From Lewinellaceae bacterium (GTDB lineage Bacteria > Bacteroidota > Bacteroidia > Chitinophagales > Saprospiraceae), in NCBI GenBank assembly GCA_020636375.1, contig JACJXZ010000005.1, positions 186,001 to 250,000 of the forward strand: 64,000 nt of DNA. Reading direction: 5' to 3'. The position numbers were made by a program, and so were the translations under genes. Position 1 is the first letter of the stretch. Each line of letters starts with the position of its first letter. The notes under the pieces are model-generated. The model saw only the letters and a program-made list of their open reading frames with translations. It was not told the DNA's origin and did no database searches. Below are positions 18,958 to 27,049 of this stretch, piece by piece.

Positions 18958-19863
18958 CTACCGGGTACTGGCATTGAAATTCTGCAGTTCTTCCCGGTGC
19001 CGTTCGATGAACTCGATGACCTTTCCGGCCACATCCACTCCGGTGACGCCCTCGATGCCCTCCAGGCCGGGCGAGGCGTTGACTTCCATAACCAGGGGCC
19101 CGCGCCGGGAGCGCAGGAAGTCGACGCCGGCCACATCCAGCCCCAGCATTTTCACCGATTTCCGGACGACCTCCATTTCTTCATCGCTTAGGTTCGCCAC
19201 CTCGGCGGAAGCGCCCCGGTGGAGGTTGGAGCGGAACTCTCCGCTCCGGGCCTGCCGCTTCATGGCGGCCACCACCTCGCCGGCGACGACCAGGGCGCGG
19301 ATGTCCGCCCCTTTCGCTTCGCGGATGAACTCCTGGATGATGATGCGCTCGCCCAGGCGCTGGAAGGCTTCGATCATGGATTCGGCGGCGCGGTAAGACT
19401 CTGCCAGGAGGACGCCGTTGCCGTGGGTGCTCTCCAGCAGCTTGACCACCACGGGCAGGCCGCCAAGCTCGCCGAGCAGGGGCATGAGGTCCTGCCCGGC
19501 AGCCGCCAGGACCGTGCGCGGCACTTCGATGCCGCAGCGCGCCAGCTTCTGCAGGCAGCGCAGCTTGTCCCGCGATTGCAGCAGCGCCTCCGAACGGGCT
19601 ACCGTAAAGGACTGCATCATCTCGAAATGGCTGATCACCGAGGCGCCCTGAAGCGTCACCGACGCGCCGATCCGGGGGATGACGGCATCAAAACGCTCCA
19701 GCGGGTAGTCGTTGTAGTAAATCCGGGGCCGCCCCCGGCCAACGGCCAACGTGCAACGGGTGTGGTCCACAATGTGCATGGCATGCCCCCTTTTCATACC
19801 GGCCCGTACCAGGCTTTGGGTAGAATACAGCTGAGGGCCCCGAGAAAGGATAGCGATCTTCAT
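18958..19863 (-). CDS. rimK: RimK-type ATP-grasp ligase (ribosomal protein S6 glutamate ligase)
   Basis: 301 residues from the ATG at 19863, matching the family's length. The frame is open 51 codons upstream, but that part has no family similarity. The N-terminus MKIAILSRGPQLYSTQ, the central VVVKLLESTHGNGV ATP-binding loop and the C-terminal VMEVNASPGLEGIE metal site are all typical. It adds glutamate residues to the C-terminus of ribosomal protein S6 or a related acceptor. It heads a two-gene unit with the deacylase and is divergent from hemG. Confidence 0.92.
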   Translation of the reverse strand: MKIAILSRGPQLYSTQSLVRAGMKRGHAMHIVDHTRCTLAVGRGRPRIYYNDYPLERFDAVIPRIGASVTLQGASVISHFEMMQSFTVARSEALLQSRDKLRCLQKLARCGIEVPRTVLAAAGQDLMPLLGELGGLPVVVKLLESTHGNGVLLAESYRAAESMIEAFQRLGERIIIQEFIREAKGADIRALVVAGEVVAAMKRQARSGEFRSNLHRGASAEVANLSDEEMEVVRKSVKMLGLDVAGVDFLRSRRGPLVMEVNASPGLEGIEGVTGVDVAGKVIEFIERHREELQNFNASTR

Positions 19864-19975
19864 AAAAAAGTCAAATAATAGGCTGGGCAAGATACAAAAT
19901 GTCAGATTATGTGGCGGGAAAGCCGGGAAAATGCCAGAAAATTCATTTTTTGCAGCGATTAAAAAATGCGAATTG

Positions 19976-21358
19976 ATGTCAGACAAAAAAACAGTTGCTG
20001 TTATCGGAGCGGGCATTTCCGGCCTGTGCGCCGCCTACTGGCTGCAAAAAGAAGGGTATGACGTGCAGGTTTTCGAAAAAAGCGGCCACGCCGGCGGGGC
20101 CATCATTACGGAACGGGAAGGGGGATTCCTGATCGACCTGGGGCCGAACAGCACTTTGGAGACCTCCGAGGTGCTGAAAGAGCTGGTCGGCGAGCTGGGG
20201 CTGGGCAGCCAGAAGATTTATGCCAACGAGGCGGCCAACAAGCGGTACATCGTCAAAAACGGCGAGCTGATGCCCATCCCGATGTCCGCCCTTTCCTTTT
20301 TGAAAACGGGCCTGTTTTCCTGGCGCGCAAAGCTGCGGCTGCTGCAGGAGCCCTTCCTCAAGCCCACGCTGGGCGACGACATAGCGCTGGCCGACTTCGT
20401 CCGCCACCGGCTGGGGCGGGAATTCCTCGATTACGCCATCAACCCCTTCGTTGCCGGCGTCTACGCGGGCGACCCCAAAGCGCTGAGCACGGCTGCGGGC
20501 TTTCCCAAGCTGTATGCGCTGGAGAAGAACTACGGCAGCCTGATCAGAGGGGCGTTGTTGGGTGCGCGGGAGCGCAAAAAGCGCAAGGAAGTTGCCAAGG
20601 ACCGGGCGCGGATGTTCTCCTTCCGCGACGGGATGCAAACCTTCACCGACGCCCTGGCCCGGGAAATAAAACCGATCGCGTTCCACACCTCGGCCTGCGG
20701 CCTGCGGCAAAAAGGCGGCGGGTTTGAACTGGAGATCGAGCAGGACGGCAGGCGGCAAACGAAGGAATTCGACATGGTTGTCTGCTGCGTGCCGGCCCAC
20801 GCCCTGGCGGCCCTGCTGTCGGAAACTGCCCCGGAGGCGACCGGCCCGCTGGCGGATGTCCGTTACCCGCCGGTCAGCGTCGTGTACATGGCTTTCAAAA
20901 AAGAAGACATCCGGCGGGAACTGGACGGCTTCGGCTTCCTCATCCCCGAAGTGGAAAACCGGGAAATCCTGGGCAGCATCTGGAGCTCCACCATCTTCCC
21001 GGGCCGGGCGCCGGAGGGGCATGTGGCCTTCACCTCCTTTGTGGGCGGTACCCGGCAGCCGGACAACGCGCTCCTGCCCAAAGGCCAGCTGGAGGAACTG
21101 GTGCTGGGCGAGCTCAAAGCCCTGGTTGGGATCAGCGGGAAGCCGGTGTTCACCAGGATTAAAACCTGGGAGAAAGCCATACCGCAGTATAAGGTCGGAT
21201 ACAAAAAAATACAGGCCATCTTCGACAAGCTGGAAAAACAATATCCCGGCCTGCACTTCGCCGGCAACTACCGGCGGGGCATCAGCGTGGGCGACAGCGT
21301 GCTGTCGGCCCATGAGACGGTGGAGCGGATAATACAAGGGATACCAGGCAAGGTTTAA
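19976..21358 (+). CDS. hemG: protoporphyrinogen oxidase (HemY/HemG type)
   Basis: 460 residues from the ATG at 19976; an earlier in-frame ATG at 19931 would add 15 unlikely residues overlapping the rimK promoter region. The N-terminal FAD Rossmann motif is GAGISGLCAAYWL with VFEKSGHAGG. Family blocks IDLGPNSTLETS, FVAGVYAGDPKALS and the C-terminal HFAGNYRRGISVGD are present. It oxidises protoporphyrinogen IX to protoporphyrin IX in haem synthesis using oxygen or the quinone pool. Monocistronic, as far as visible. Confidence 0.93.
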   Translation: MSDKKTVAVIGAGISGLCAAYWLQKEGYDVQVFEKSGHAGGAIITEREGGFLIDLGPNSTLETSEVLKELVGELGLGSQKIYANEAANKRYIVKNGELMPIPMSALSFLKTGLFSWRAKLRLLQEPFLKPTLGDDIALADFVRHRLGREFLDYAINPFVAGVYAGDPKALSTAAGFPKLYALEKNYGSLIRGALLGARERKKRKEVAKDRARMFSFRDGMQTFTDALAREIKPIAFHTSACGLRQKGGGFELEIEQDGRRQTKEFDMVVCCVPAHALAALLSETAPEATGPLADVRYPPVSVVYMAFKKEDIRRELDGFGFLIPEVENREILGSIWSSTIFPGRAPEGHVAFTSFVGGTRQPDNALLPKGQLEELVLGELKALVGISGKPVFTRIKTWEKAIPQYKVGYKKIQAIFDKLEKQYPGLHFAGNYRRGISVGDSVLSAHETVERIIQGIPGKV

Positions 21359-21553
21359 CAAGTTCTAACCGGTGGAGTTATAGGAAACTTGTCAAACCTT
21401 GTTATCTTGACCACGAAAAGGAACCTCTGTTTGAAGTCGGAAGTGCGAAGTCGGAAGTCGGAAAGGGCCCTAAATGGGCGCACAACACCTGCTCTCCCCC
21501 TTCCACCTTTGCATTAAGGAATCGGCTGAAATTCAGAACACCTCAGTAGCGAT

Positions 21554-21604
21554 AAAAAATAAGTTCGGCCTTCGAGCCCCTGAAAGACGCCGAACTTATT
21601 TTTT
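21554..21604. terminator. 16-bp perfect stem-loop upstream of the MFS gene
   Basis: AAAAAATAAGTTCGGC at 21554-21569 pairs perfectly with 21589-21604 around a 19-base loop. The A-run and T-run make it a bidirectional intrinsic terminator. It ends only 11 bases before the MFS start codon, so it lies in that gene's leader. Upstream (21433-21465) is a short gaagtcggaa repeat. Confidence 0.75.
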
Positions 21605-21615
21605 AAACATCAAAC

Positions 21616-22932
21616 ATGAGCCAAAGCAACGACTTCCAGCTCAATGATCCGCGCATCATCAACGGCTGGGCTTTTTTCGACTGGGCCAACTCGGCCTTCG
21701 CCCTGGTGATCACGGCTGCCATTTTCCCCGGCTACTACGTTGCCGTCACCGACGAGGTGGTGCGCGTTTTCGGGGTCGAGATGTCCAACAGTTCGCTGTA
21801 TGCCTACGCCATCTCCGGCTCCTATTTTCTCATTGCCCTCTTTTCCCCTATCCTCTCCGGGATTGCCGACTACGGCGGGCGCCGCAAGTTCTTCCTGAAA
21901 TTTTTCACCGTCATGGGGTCCATCGCCTGCCTGTCCCTTTATTTTTTCAAGGGCATGGACCAGCTGGTGGTGGGCACGGCGGGCTTCATGGTCGCCATGA
22001 TCGGCTTTGCCGGCGGGCTGGTCTTCTACAACGCCTTCCTGCCGGTGATCGCCAGCGAAGACCAGTACGACCGGGTCAGCGCCCGGGGCTTCTCCTTCGG
22101 TTACATCGGCAGCGTCATCCTGCTGGTCGGCAACCTGGCGATGATCATTTATTACGATACGTTCGGTTTTCCCGACAAGGGGGCCGCCACGCGCTTTGCT
22201 TTTCTCACCGTAGGCCTGTGGTGGATGGGCTTCGCGCTGATCCCTTTCATCCGGCTGCCCTCCGACGAGAAGCAGAAAGCCACGCCCGGCCTGCTGAAGC
22301 GGGGCGCCCAGGAACTGCGCAAGGTATGGCTGGCCGTCAAACACCAGAAAGACACCAGGAATTTCCTCTTTTCCTTCTTCTGCTACAGCGCCGGCGTGCA
22401 GACGGTGCTCTTCCTGGCCGCCACCTTTGCCGAAAAGGAGCTGGAATTCGGGACCAGCGAACTCATCGGCGTGGTGCTCATCCTGCAGATCGTGGCCATA
22501 GCAGGTGCCGTTTCCTTTGCCCGCCTCTCCGAATGGAAGGGCAACAAAGTAGCCCTCGTCACCATACTGATAATCTGGGTGGGCATCTGCCTGGTGGGGT
22601 ACTTCGTGCAGGCCAAGGTGCAGTTCTACGGCATCGCGGCCTCGGTAGGCCTGGTCATGGGCGGCATACAGTCGCTCTCCCGTTCTACCTACTCCAAGCT
22701 CATCCCGGAAGGGACCAAAGACCCCACCTCTTACTTCAGCTTTTACGACGTGCTGGAAAAGACGGCCATCATCATCGGCACCTTCTCGTTCGGCTTCGTG
22801 GAGCAGCTCACGGGCAGCATGCGGGTGAGTTTGCTGGTGCTGGGGAGCTTTTTTGTGGTGGGGTTGTTGATTTTGTTGACGGTGCGGATACGGAGGGGGG
22901 AGGTTGTGGGGGGGGGATGGTTTGATTGTTGA
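21616..22932 (+). CDS. MFS transporter, UMF1 family (Atg22-like)
   Basis: 438 residues with about 12 membrane segments. The N-terminal WAFFDWANSAFALVITAAIFP is the hallmark of the UMF1 (unknown major facilitator) family related to yeast vacuole effluxer Atg22, and SGIADYGGRRKFFL is the inter-helix MFS motif. It is probably an inner-membrane exporter, perhaps of amino acids or a solute. The start codon follows a strong hairpin, so expression may depend on readthrough or antitermination. Confidence 0.88.
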   Translation: MSQSNDFQLNDPRIINGWAFFDWANSAFALVITAAIFPGYYVAVTDEVVRVFGVEMSNSSLYAYAISGSYFLIALFSPILSGIADYGGRRKFFLKFFTVMGSIACLSLYFFKGMDQLVVGTAGFMVAMIGFAGGLVFYNAFLPVIASEDQYDRVSARGFSFGYIGSVILLVGNLAMIIYYDTFGFPDKGAATRFAFLTVGLWWMGFALIPFIRLPSDEKQKATPGLLKRGAQELRKVWLAVKHQKDTRNFLFSFFCYSAGVQTVLFLAATFAEKELEFGTSELIGVVLILQIVAIAGAVSFARLSEWKGNKVALVTILIIWVGICLVGYFVQAKVQFYGIAASVGLVMGGIQSLSRSTYSKLIPEGTKDPTSYFSFYDVLEKTAIIIGTFSFGFVEQLTGSMRVSLLVLGSFFVVGLLILLTVRIRRGEVVGGGWFDC

Positions 22933-23087
22933 TTGTTGGATGGTTCAAGGTAAAATTGGTTGCAAATTTCATCATTATAAAAATCACGAACCGAGAAGGG
23001 AGCGTTCAAAAGTGTCGGACGCAACAACAAATAACCGGCAACTGCCCAGGGCAACATGCCGTCGATCGTTCCTTTCGGCTCGCTCAA

Positions 23088-23148
23088 GGTAAAACTGGTT
23101 AATAACCAGCGCTTTACGGCGACGCCAGGGGCAATAACCAATTTTACC
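23088..23148. repeat. 61-base inverted-repeat element
   Basis: Arms ggtaaaactggttaata and aataaccaattttacc flank a GC-rich core. A second copy of the arm (aggtaaaattggttg) lies at 22949-22963. It belongs to a dispersed family ending in ccccgagcgagtcgagg; a variant is seen near 40480. Confidence 0.5.
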
Positions 23149-23259
23149 CCGAGCGAGTCGAGGGGAACTAATAACTACCCCGGAACTTCATTCTGACAAC
23201 ACTATCGCCATGTACTTTTTTTTGCTTCCATATATATGCCCCTTTCAGGAGGCTTCCAT

Positions 23260-23291
23260 GCCGAAAAAGCATCCATATATGCTTTTTCGGC
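23260..23291. terminator. 12-bp stem-loop
   Basis: GCCGAAAAAGCA and TGCTTTTTCGGC pair perfectly around an 8-base loop, in the gap between the convergent MFS and caspase genes. From 23300 to 23650 the sequence is GC-rich and repetitive (recurring tcatcctgatcg and its complement) and shows no gene. Confidence 0.6.
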
Positions 23292-23658
23292 TTTGGCGTA
23301 TTCCTCACCGCTCAGCTTCGCAAGCGCAGCCAGGGTGGTATTCGATGCCGCCTGGGGGCATTCGTGCCGCGATCATCCTGATCGCCCGGCAACCTTCCAA
23401 TGTTCTTGCCCCCACCTGTCCGGCCGGACAAACCTTACGGCATGTTCGATTAGGCCTCCGCCTGCGGCGACAGGATGATTGAATTACGAGCTGGCCTTCG
23501 ATCAGGATGATCGAGCCACGAGCCCGGCGCGGCTGCGCACGCGCTGCCGGGCGGGGCTGCCGGTTGCTGCGCGCCCCTGCCGGCCAAGATAACAGGGCGG
23601 CGCCGGTTCGCTTCCATTCTTTTCTTATTACGGGCCACTTAAGAAGCCCGTCCAAAAA

Positions 23659-23725
23659 ATGCCTCGTTTTCCCTGCTCGCCCTGTGGAATCTTTCCTATT
23701 CTACAGGGTTGGAAAAACGAGGCAT
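23659..23725 (-). terminator. hairpin downstream of the first caspase-FGE gene
   Basis: ATGCCTCGTTTTCC pairs with GGAAAAACGAGGCAT (one bulged A), and an inner ccctgt/acaggg stem extends it. It ends 45 bases after the stop codon. The same ATGCCTCG stem follows the second caspase-FGE gene at the same distance. Confidence 0.7.
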
Positions 23726-23769
23726 GCCACACGCCCATCTTTATTGTAAAAAGGTAAAAAAATCAGAAT

Positions 23770-23874
23770 CTAACGAACCGCCCTGGCAAGACGAAACCCC
23801 AAGCGGTCGTTCCTGCCGTCCGGGGTGCGGCGGTGGCGAATGGCGCAACGCACGTAGGCGGGATAAAGGTCCCA
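23770..23874 (-). other. putative DGR variable region 1 (C-terminus of caspase-FGE)
   Basis: Covers codons Trp611 to the stop. Against the gapless paralogue (offset 3,360 bases) there are 16 differences: codon pairs GAC/GGC, CTT/GAT, GTG/GCA, ATT/GAT, CAC/GTC, CGC/AAC, CGC/GTC, GGC/GAC, GAC/GTC and CGC/GGC. Fifteen are at codon positions 1 or 2. All can be derived from AAY, GAC or GAA template codons by changing adenines only. The 35 bases at the 3' end (23770-23804) are identical in both copies, as expected for the initiation end of retrohoming. Confidence 0.7.
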
Positions 23875-25704
23875 AGACCCGCCACGGACAACCCGGTAGG
23901 AGCCGCTGTCAGGGCCTCGGGGGTCCCGGCTGTTCTTGCTTTTTTCGTAATAACCGCTATCGTACCAGTCCCAGCACCATTCATAGACGTTACCGCTCAT
24001 GTCGTGCAGGCCGGCGCTGTTGGCTCGAAGGCTGCCTACCGGTGCGGTATACTCATAGCCATCTTTGCCGACCTTTTCAGAATAATTGGCATAAGAGGCC
24101 AGGGAGCTTTCAGTTGAAGTCCCCGCCCATTTCTCTTTCTTTCCCCGGCTGCGCGCGGCGAATTCCCACTCCGCTTCCGTTGGCAAGCGGTAGCCGTTGG
24201 CGCTCCAGTTGGCAGTAACATTTGTGCCGCTTATCGCATACACCTCCTGAAGCCGTTCCTGCCGGCTGCGCCAGTTGCAATATTCCACTGCATCATTCCA
24301 GGATACATTAATCGCCGGCCGCCGGCCGCGCCCCCAACCCCAGTCACTGGGCTTCTCGCGCCCGGTAGCATCGCAGAAGGCATCAAACTCGTCGAAGGTG
24401 GTTTCGTGGATGGCCAGGTAGAAATCGCTTACCGTCACCGTGTGTACTGGCTTTTCATCGCTTTCTCTATCCCCAAACGTATCCCCCATATCGAAAGGGC
24501 CGCCCTGGATAAACACCATGTCGTCCGGAGGCTTAGCTGATGGCCGGGAAGTTTCCGCCCGGCCCTGGCTCGGCTGGGCCCCGGCCGCTTGCCGGAGGCC
24601 ATCCACCCTGGAACGCGCCTCCCGGGCGTATTTCCCATCGGGGTAGCGCTCCAGGTAGCCCTGGTAGCTTTCCACCGTGTTTTTCAGCGAGGCGAACTGC
24701 CATTCTTGTTCGTCCTGCAGCCGCAGCGCCAGGGCGGCAACCTCCGTCCGGAAATCTCCTCCGGGGAAATCCTCAAGATACTGCTGGCAGCCGGCAATGG
24801 TCGGGGTGGCCTGCAGGGCAGCGTAGGCATCGATATCGCGTTGCCGCGCTTCATAACGCCGAGGGTCGGCTTTGACTGAACTTTCCGGGAAAAACAAAAA
24901 ACAGGAATTAGGCTCGTCGTCTCCAAACCGCCCCCCGCCAGGTTTAGGCGAGGCCTGTTCCAGGTAGACAGAAAACAGCTCGCTGGAGCGCAGGTAACCC
25001 GCCGCGTACTTGCGAGACCGCAGCCCTTCCAGCAAGTGATAAGCAAAATTGGACCGGTCGGGGGTTTGCTCTCCCTGGCCGTCTGAAGTCCAAAAGCAGC
25101 GGGCTTTGTAGGATTCATGGTTGGCGAGTATACGGTCGAACTGCTCTTCTCCTTTGCGCTGGAAACGGCGGCCGTCATTGCGGAAGCCATAGGAGGGGTC
25201 GAACGTGGCGCTGTGGCAGGCATCGATGGCTACGAGGATGTGCCGGCAGTTGACCTGGTTGACCTGGTTGCGATAGTAGTCGTATTCCATCGCGGAACGC
25301 TGGGGCCGGGCGGGGTCAGAATCGCTGGCCATGAAGTAGCCGTTGGCGCCCTCCTTGATGCCATGCCCGCTGAAGTAGATGAACAATTGGCCATCGGAAG
25401 CATAAGTGCCATCGGAAAAGCGGCGCCGGTATTCCGCTATCTTCTGGTCAACCTGGTCTATTGTGGGGTTCTCCACGATTTCCACCTGGAAACCGTAGGA
25501 TTGTTCCATTTCCCGGGCAATATCCCGGGCGTTTTGGATGGGGTTGTTGAGGTTGTCGAGGTGTTTGTATTGGTTCACGGCAAAGAACAGGGCATAATCC
25601 TTGTCCTTCCGGATAAAAGGCATCCGCTCTGCGCTTCGCCCGGGGGCAAAGGCCAGCCAGGGCAGGCAAAACAGCAGCGACAAAAAGGAAGTGGTTTTTC
25701 TCAT
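23770..25704 (-). CDS. secreted caspase-like protease fused to an FGE/C-type-lectin-fold domain (probable DGR target)
   Basis: 644 residues. A signal peptide is followed by a caspase-family (C14) domain at about 35-270 with His114 in YFSGHG and Cys163 in AIDACHS. A helical linker (300-370) contains YLERYPDGKYAREA. The C-terminal domain (395-644) is FGE/SUMF1-like: MVFIQGGPFDMGD, GYRLPTEAEWEFAA, NVYEWCWDWY, RGGSW and GFRLA. The two catalytic Cys of true FGE (after RGGS) are absent, so it should be a ligand-binding fold rather than an enzyme. The C-terminal ~35 residues behave like a DGR variable region when compared with the paralogue at 27130. I infer a sensor-protease with a diversified recognition surface. 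Both protease and recognition parts are intact here. Confidence 0.88.
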   Translation of the reverse strand: MRKTTSFLSLLFCLPWLAFAPGRSAERMPFIRKDKDYALFFAVNQYKHLDNLNNPIQNARDIAREMEQSYGFQVEIVENPTIDQVDQKIAEYRRRFSDGTYASDGQLFIYFSGHGIKEGANGYFMASDSDPARPQRSAMEYDYYRNQVNQVNCRHILVAIDACHSATFDPSYGFRNDGRRFQRKGEEQFDRILANHESYKARCFWTSDGQGEQTPDRSNFAYHLLEGLRSRKYAAGYLRSSELFSVYLEQASPKPGGGRFGDDEPNSCFLFFPESSVKADPRRYEARQRDIDAYAALQATPTIAGCQQYLEDFPGGDFRTEVAALALRLQDEQEWQFASLKNTVESYQGYLERYPDGKYAREARSRVDGLRQAAGAQPSQGRAETSRPSAKPPDDMVFIQGGPFDMGDTFGDRESDEKPVHTVTVSDFYLAIHETTFDEFDAFCDATGREKPSDWGWGRGRRPAINVSWNDAVEYCNWRSRQERLQEVYAISGTNVTANWSANGYRLPTEAEWEFAARSRGKKEKWAGTSTESSLASYANYSEKVGKDGYEYTAPVGSLRANSAGLHDMSGNVYEWCWDWYDSGYYEKSKNSRDPRGPDSGSYRVVRGGSWDLYPAYVRCAIRHRRTPDGRNDRLGFRLARAVR

Positions 25705-25753
25705 GACGACATTGGGGTTTTGTCACGAGTAAATATATGTTTTTTTGGCTGTT
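25705..25753 (-). promoter_or_regulatory. conserved upstream region of the caspase-FGE gene
   Basis: A 23-base block at 25731-25753 (reads aacagcc, seven A, then catatattt on the minus strand) matches 22 of 23 bases at 29949-29971 upstream of the truncated third caspase. A second shared block, cattggggtt, lies next to both start codons. The tatattta core resembles the Bacteroidota -7 element loosely. Confidence 0.4.
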
Positions 25754-25805
25754 TGCGGAAGCGGCGGCCGCCCTGGCTTTCTGCGGGTTCTGCGAATGCC
25801 TTTGT

Positions 25806-25910
25806 CTGGAGCGCGGGCCTCCAGGCCCGCGCAGGCTGACTCAGGCAACCCTTATAAAGGCAATTGCTTGCTAAAACCTGGTTTTCGCGGGCCACAGGCC
25901 CGCGCTCCAG
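25806..25910. repeat. REPIN: inverted pair of REP palindromes
   Basis: CTGGAGCGCGGGCCTCCAGG at the left and its near-complement ending gcccgcgctccag at 25910. Each arm is itself a palindrome (cgcgggcc.ggcccgcg). Related copies lie around 26205, 26941 and 40557. They are probably mobilised by the RAYT encoded at 26243. Confidence 0.7.
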
Positions 25911-25941
25911 TAGCGCCGCAGGCTGAAAACTCCTAACTTTG

Positions 25942-26108
25942 TTTAGGAATGGGGGCGAAATAAGATGTTGTTTTAGAGGAGTGCATTTTTGGGGCTGGCA
26001 AGGCGGAGAAACAGGCGCTTAGCATCGCTAAGTAACTGTTTTTCCAACGCAGCCAGCGTCAAAAAGGCGCCCTCTAAAGCGGCATGTTATTCCGCACCCA
26101 TTCCTAAA
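25942..26108. mobile_element. 167-base MITE-like inverted-repeat element
   Basis: The two ends match as inverted repeats over about 55 bases (TTTAGGAATGGG.GCG.AATAA at each end, then CTTTAGAGG and GCTGGC), with a central cgcttagcatcgctaag hairpin. No coding capacity. A target duplication could not be defined with certainty. Confidence 0.6.
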
Positions 26109-26118
26109 TTCTACTAAA

Positions 26119-26232
26119 CAGGAAGGCGGAGTCCCGACAAAATCGGGAGCAGGCTTTCCAAGTCCGCGAACATGATCGGAGATGAACTAACGACGAGTAA
26201 AAATTTAGCGGGCCTGGAGGCCTGCGCTCCAA
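26119..26232. repeat. REP-type repeats upstream of the RAYT gene
   Basis: Contains tcccgacaaaatcgggagc, then aggctttccaagtccgcgaa, also present at 40588-40607, and a second palindrome gcgggcctggaggcctgcgc just before the RAYT start. Confidence 0.6.
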
Positions 26233-26242
26233 ATTATCGCCT

Positions 26243-26914
26243 ATGCCCTCCAAAATCTTTTACCGCCGCCGCCTGCCTCACATCCAGCCCCCGGAAAGTT
26301 CCTACTCGATTACCTGCCGGCTTGCCGGGAGCTTGCCCAAATCCATTACTGAAGAGCTAAAAGAAGCCTATCAGGCAAAAAGGCTCGGGATAGCAAGCAA
26401 ATATCAGGGAAAGGATGATGCCGCATCGAAGGAAGCGTTGGCAAAAGAAACATTGGCCTTGCGAAATGCTCATTTTTTGAAAATGGACCGCTATCTGGAC
26501 CAGGCGCTTCATGGCCCCACCTGGCTAAGCAACCCGGAAGTAGCCAGGATTGTAATGGAATCCCTGCATTTTATTGAGCATAAACTCAAATACTGGGACA
26601 TCTGGGCCTACTGCGTCATGGCCAACCACGTCCACCTGGAATGCACCCTGACGCCTGTAGCACCTGCCCTGAATATGGTCATGAAAAGCCATAAAAGCTA
26701 TACCGCCCGGCAGGCGAACCTCTATCTTGGCCGAACAGGCAACCCTTTCTGGCAGGAAGAAAGTTTTGACCGGCTCATCCGGGACGAGGATGATTTTTAC
26801 TACCGCATTTATTATGCTGTCAACAACCCGGTGGAAGCGAAATTGGTCAAAAGCTGGCTGGATTGGCCGTTTACGTATGTGCATCCGGAGATTCGGAAGA
26901 ATATTGTGCCTTAA
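26243..26914 (+). CDS. REP-associated tyrosine transposase (RAYT, Y1/HUH family)
   Basis: 223 residues. The HUH metal-binding motif is NHVHLE (His129, His131) within YCVMANHVHLE. Downstream, FWQEESFDRLIRDEDDF and YAVNNPVEAKLV match the RAYT C-terminal signature. Such single-strand transposases are domesticated and act on REP palindromes, which flank this gene on both sides. It lies between two caspase-FGE genes on the opposite strand. It is not a reverse transcriptase and cannot supply DGR activity. Confidence 0.88.
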   Translation: MPSKIFYRRRLPHIQPPESSYSITCRLAGSLPKSITEELKEAYQAKRLGIASKYQGKDDAASKEALAKETLALRNAHFLKMDRYLDQALHGPTWLSNPEVARIVMESLHFIEHKLKYWDIWAYCVMANHVHLECTLTPVAPALNMVMKSHKSYTARQANLYLGRTGNPFWQEESFDRLIRDEDDFYYRIYYAVNNPVEAKLVKSWLDWPFTYVHPEIRKNIVP

Positions 26915-26932
26915 CTGGAGAGCCTGTACCGC

Positions 26933-27000
26933 ACACTTGCGGGGTCCGCGCTCCAGAACCGGGGTTCGCGGACCTGGAGGTCCGCGCTCCAGAACAGGCT
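26933..27000. repeat. REP palindromes downstream of the RAYT gene
   Basis: Two units of ggtccgcgctccag, one in the arrangement gcggacctggaggtccgcgc, 20-80 bases after the RAYT stop. Confidence 0.65.
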
Positions 27001-27049
27001 ACGCACGCGCTGCCTGGCGGGCTTGCCGAATGCTCCGCTACTCAAAGAA

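Noticed and set aside
19864..20016. N-terminal extension of RimK by 51 residues
   Set aside because: The family starts at MKIAILSRG; the extension overlaps the divergent hemG start region and has no family similarity.
23300..23655. Small GC-rich open frames between the MFS and caspase genes
   Set aside because: They overlap on both strands within a repetitive region and contain no recognisable domain.
23770..25704. Active formylglycine-generating enzyme
   Set aside because: The two catalytic Cys that follow the RGGS motif in true FGE are replaced (D612, L613 and V618 region), so a binding role is more likely.
26243..26914. Reverse transcriptase for the DGR
   Set aside because: The protein has an HUH (NHVH) motif and RAYT C-terminal signature, with no reverse-transcriptase YxDD-type motif.
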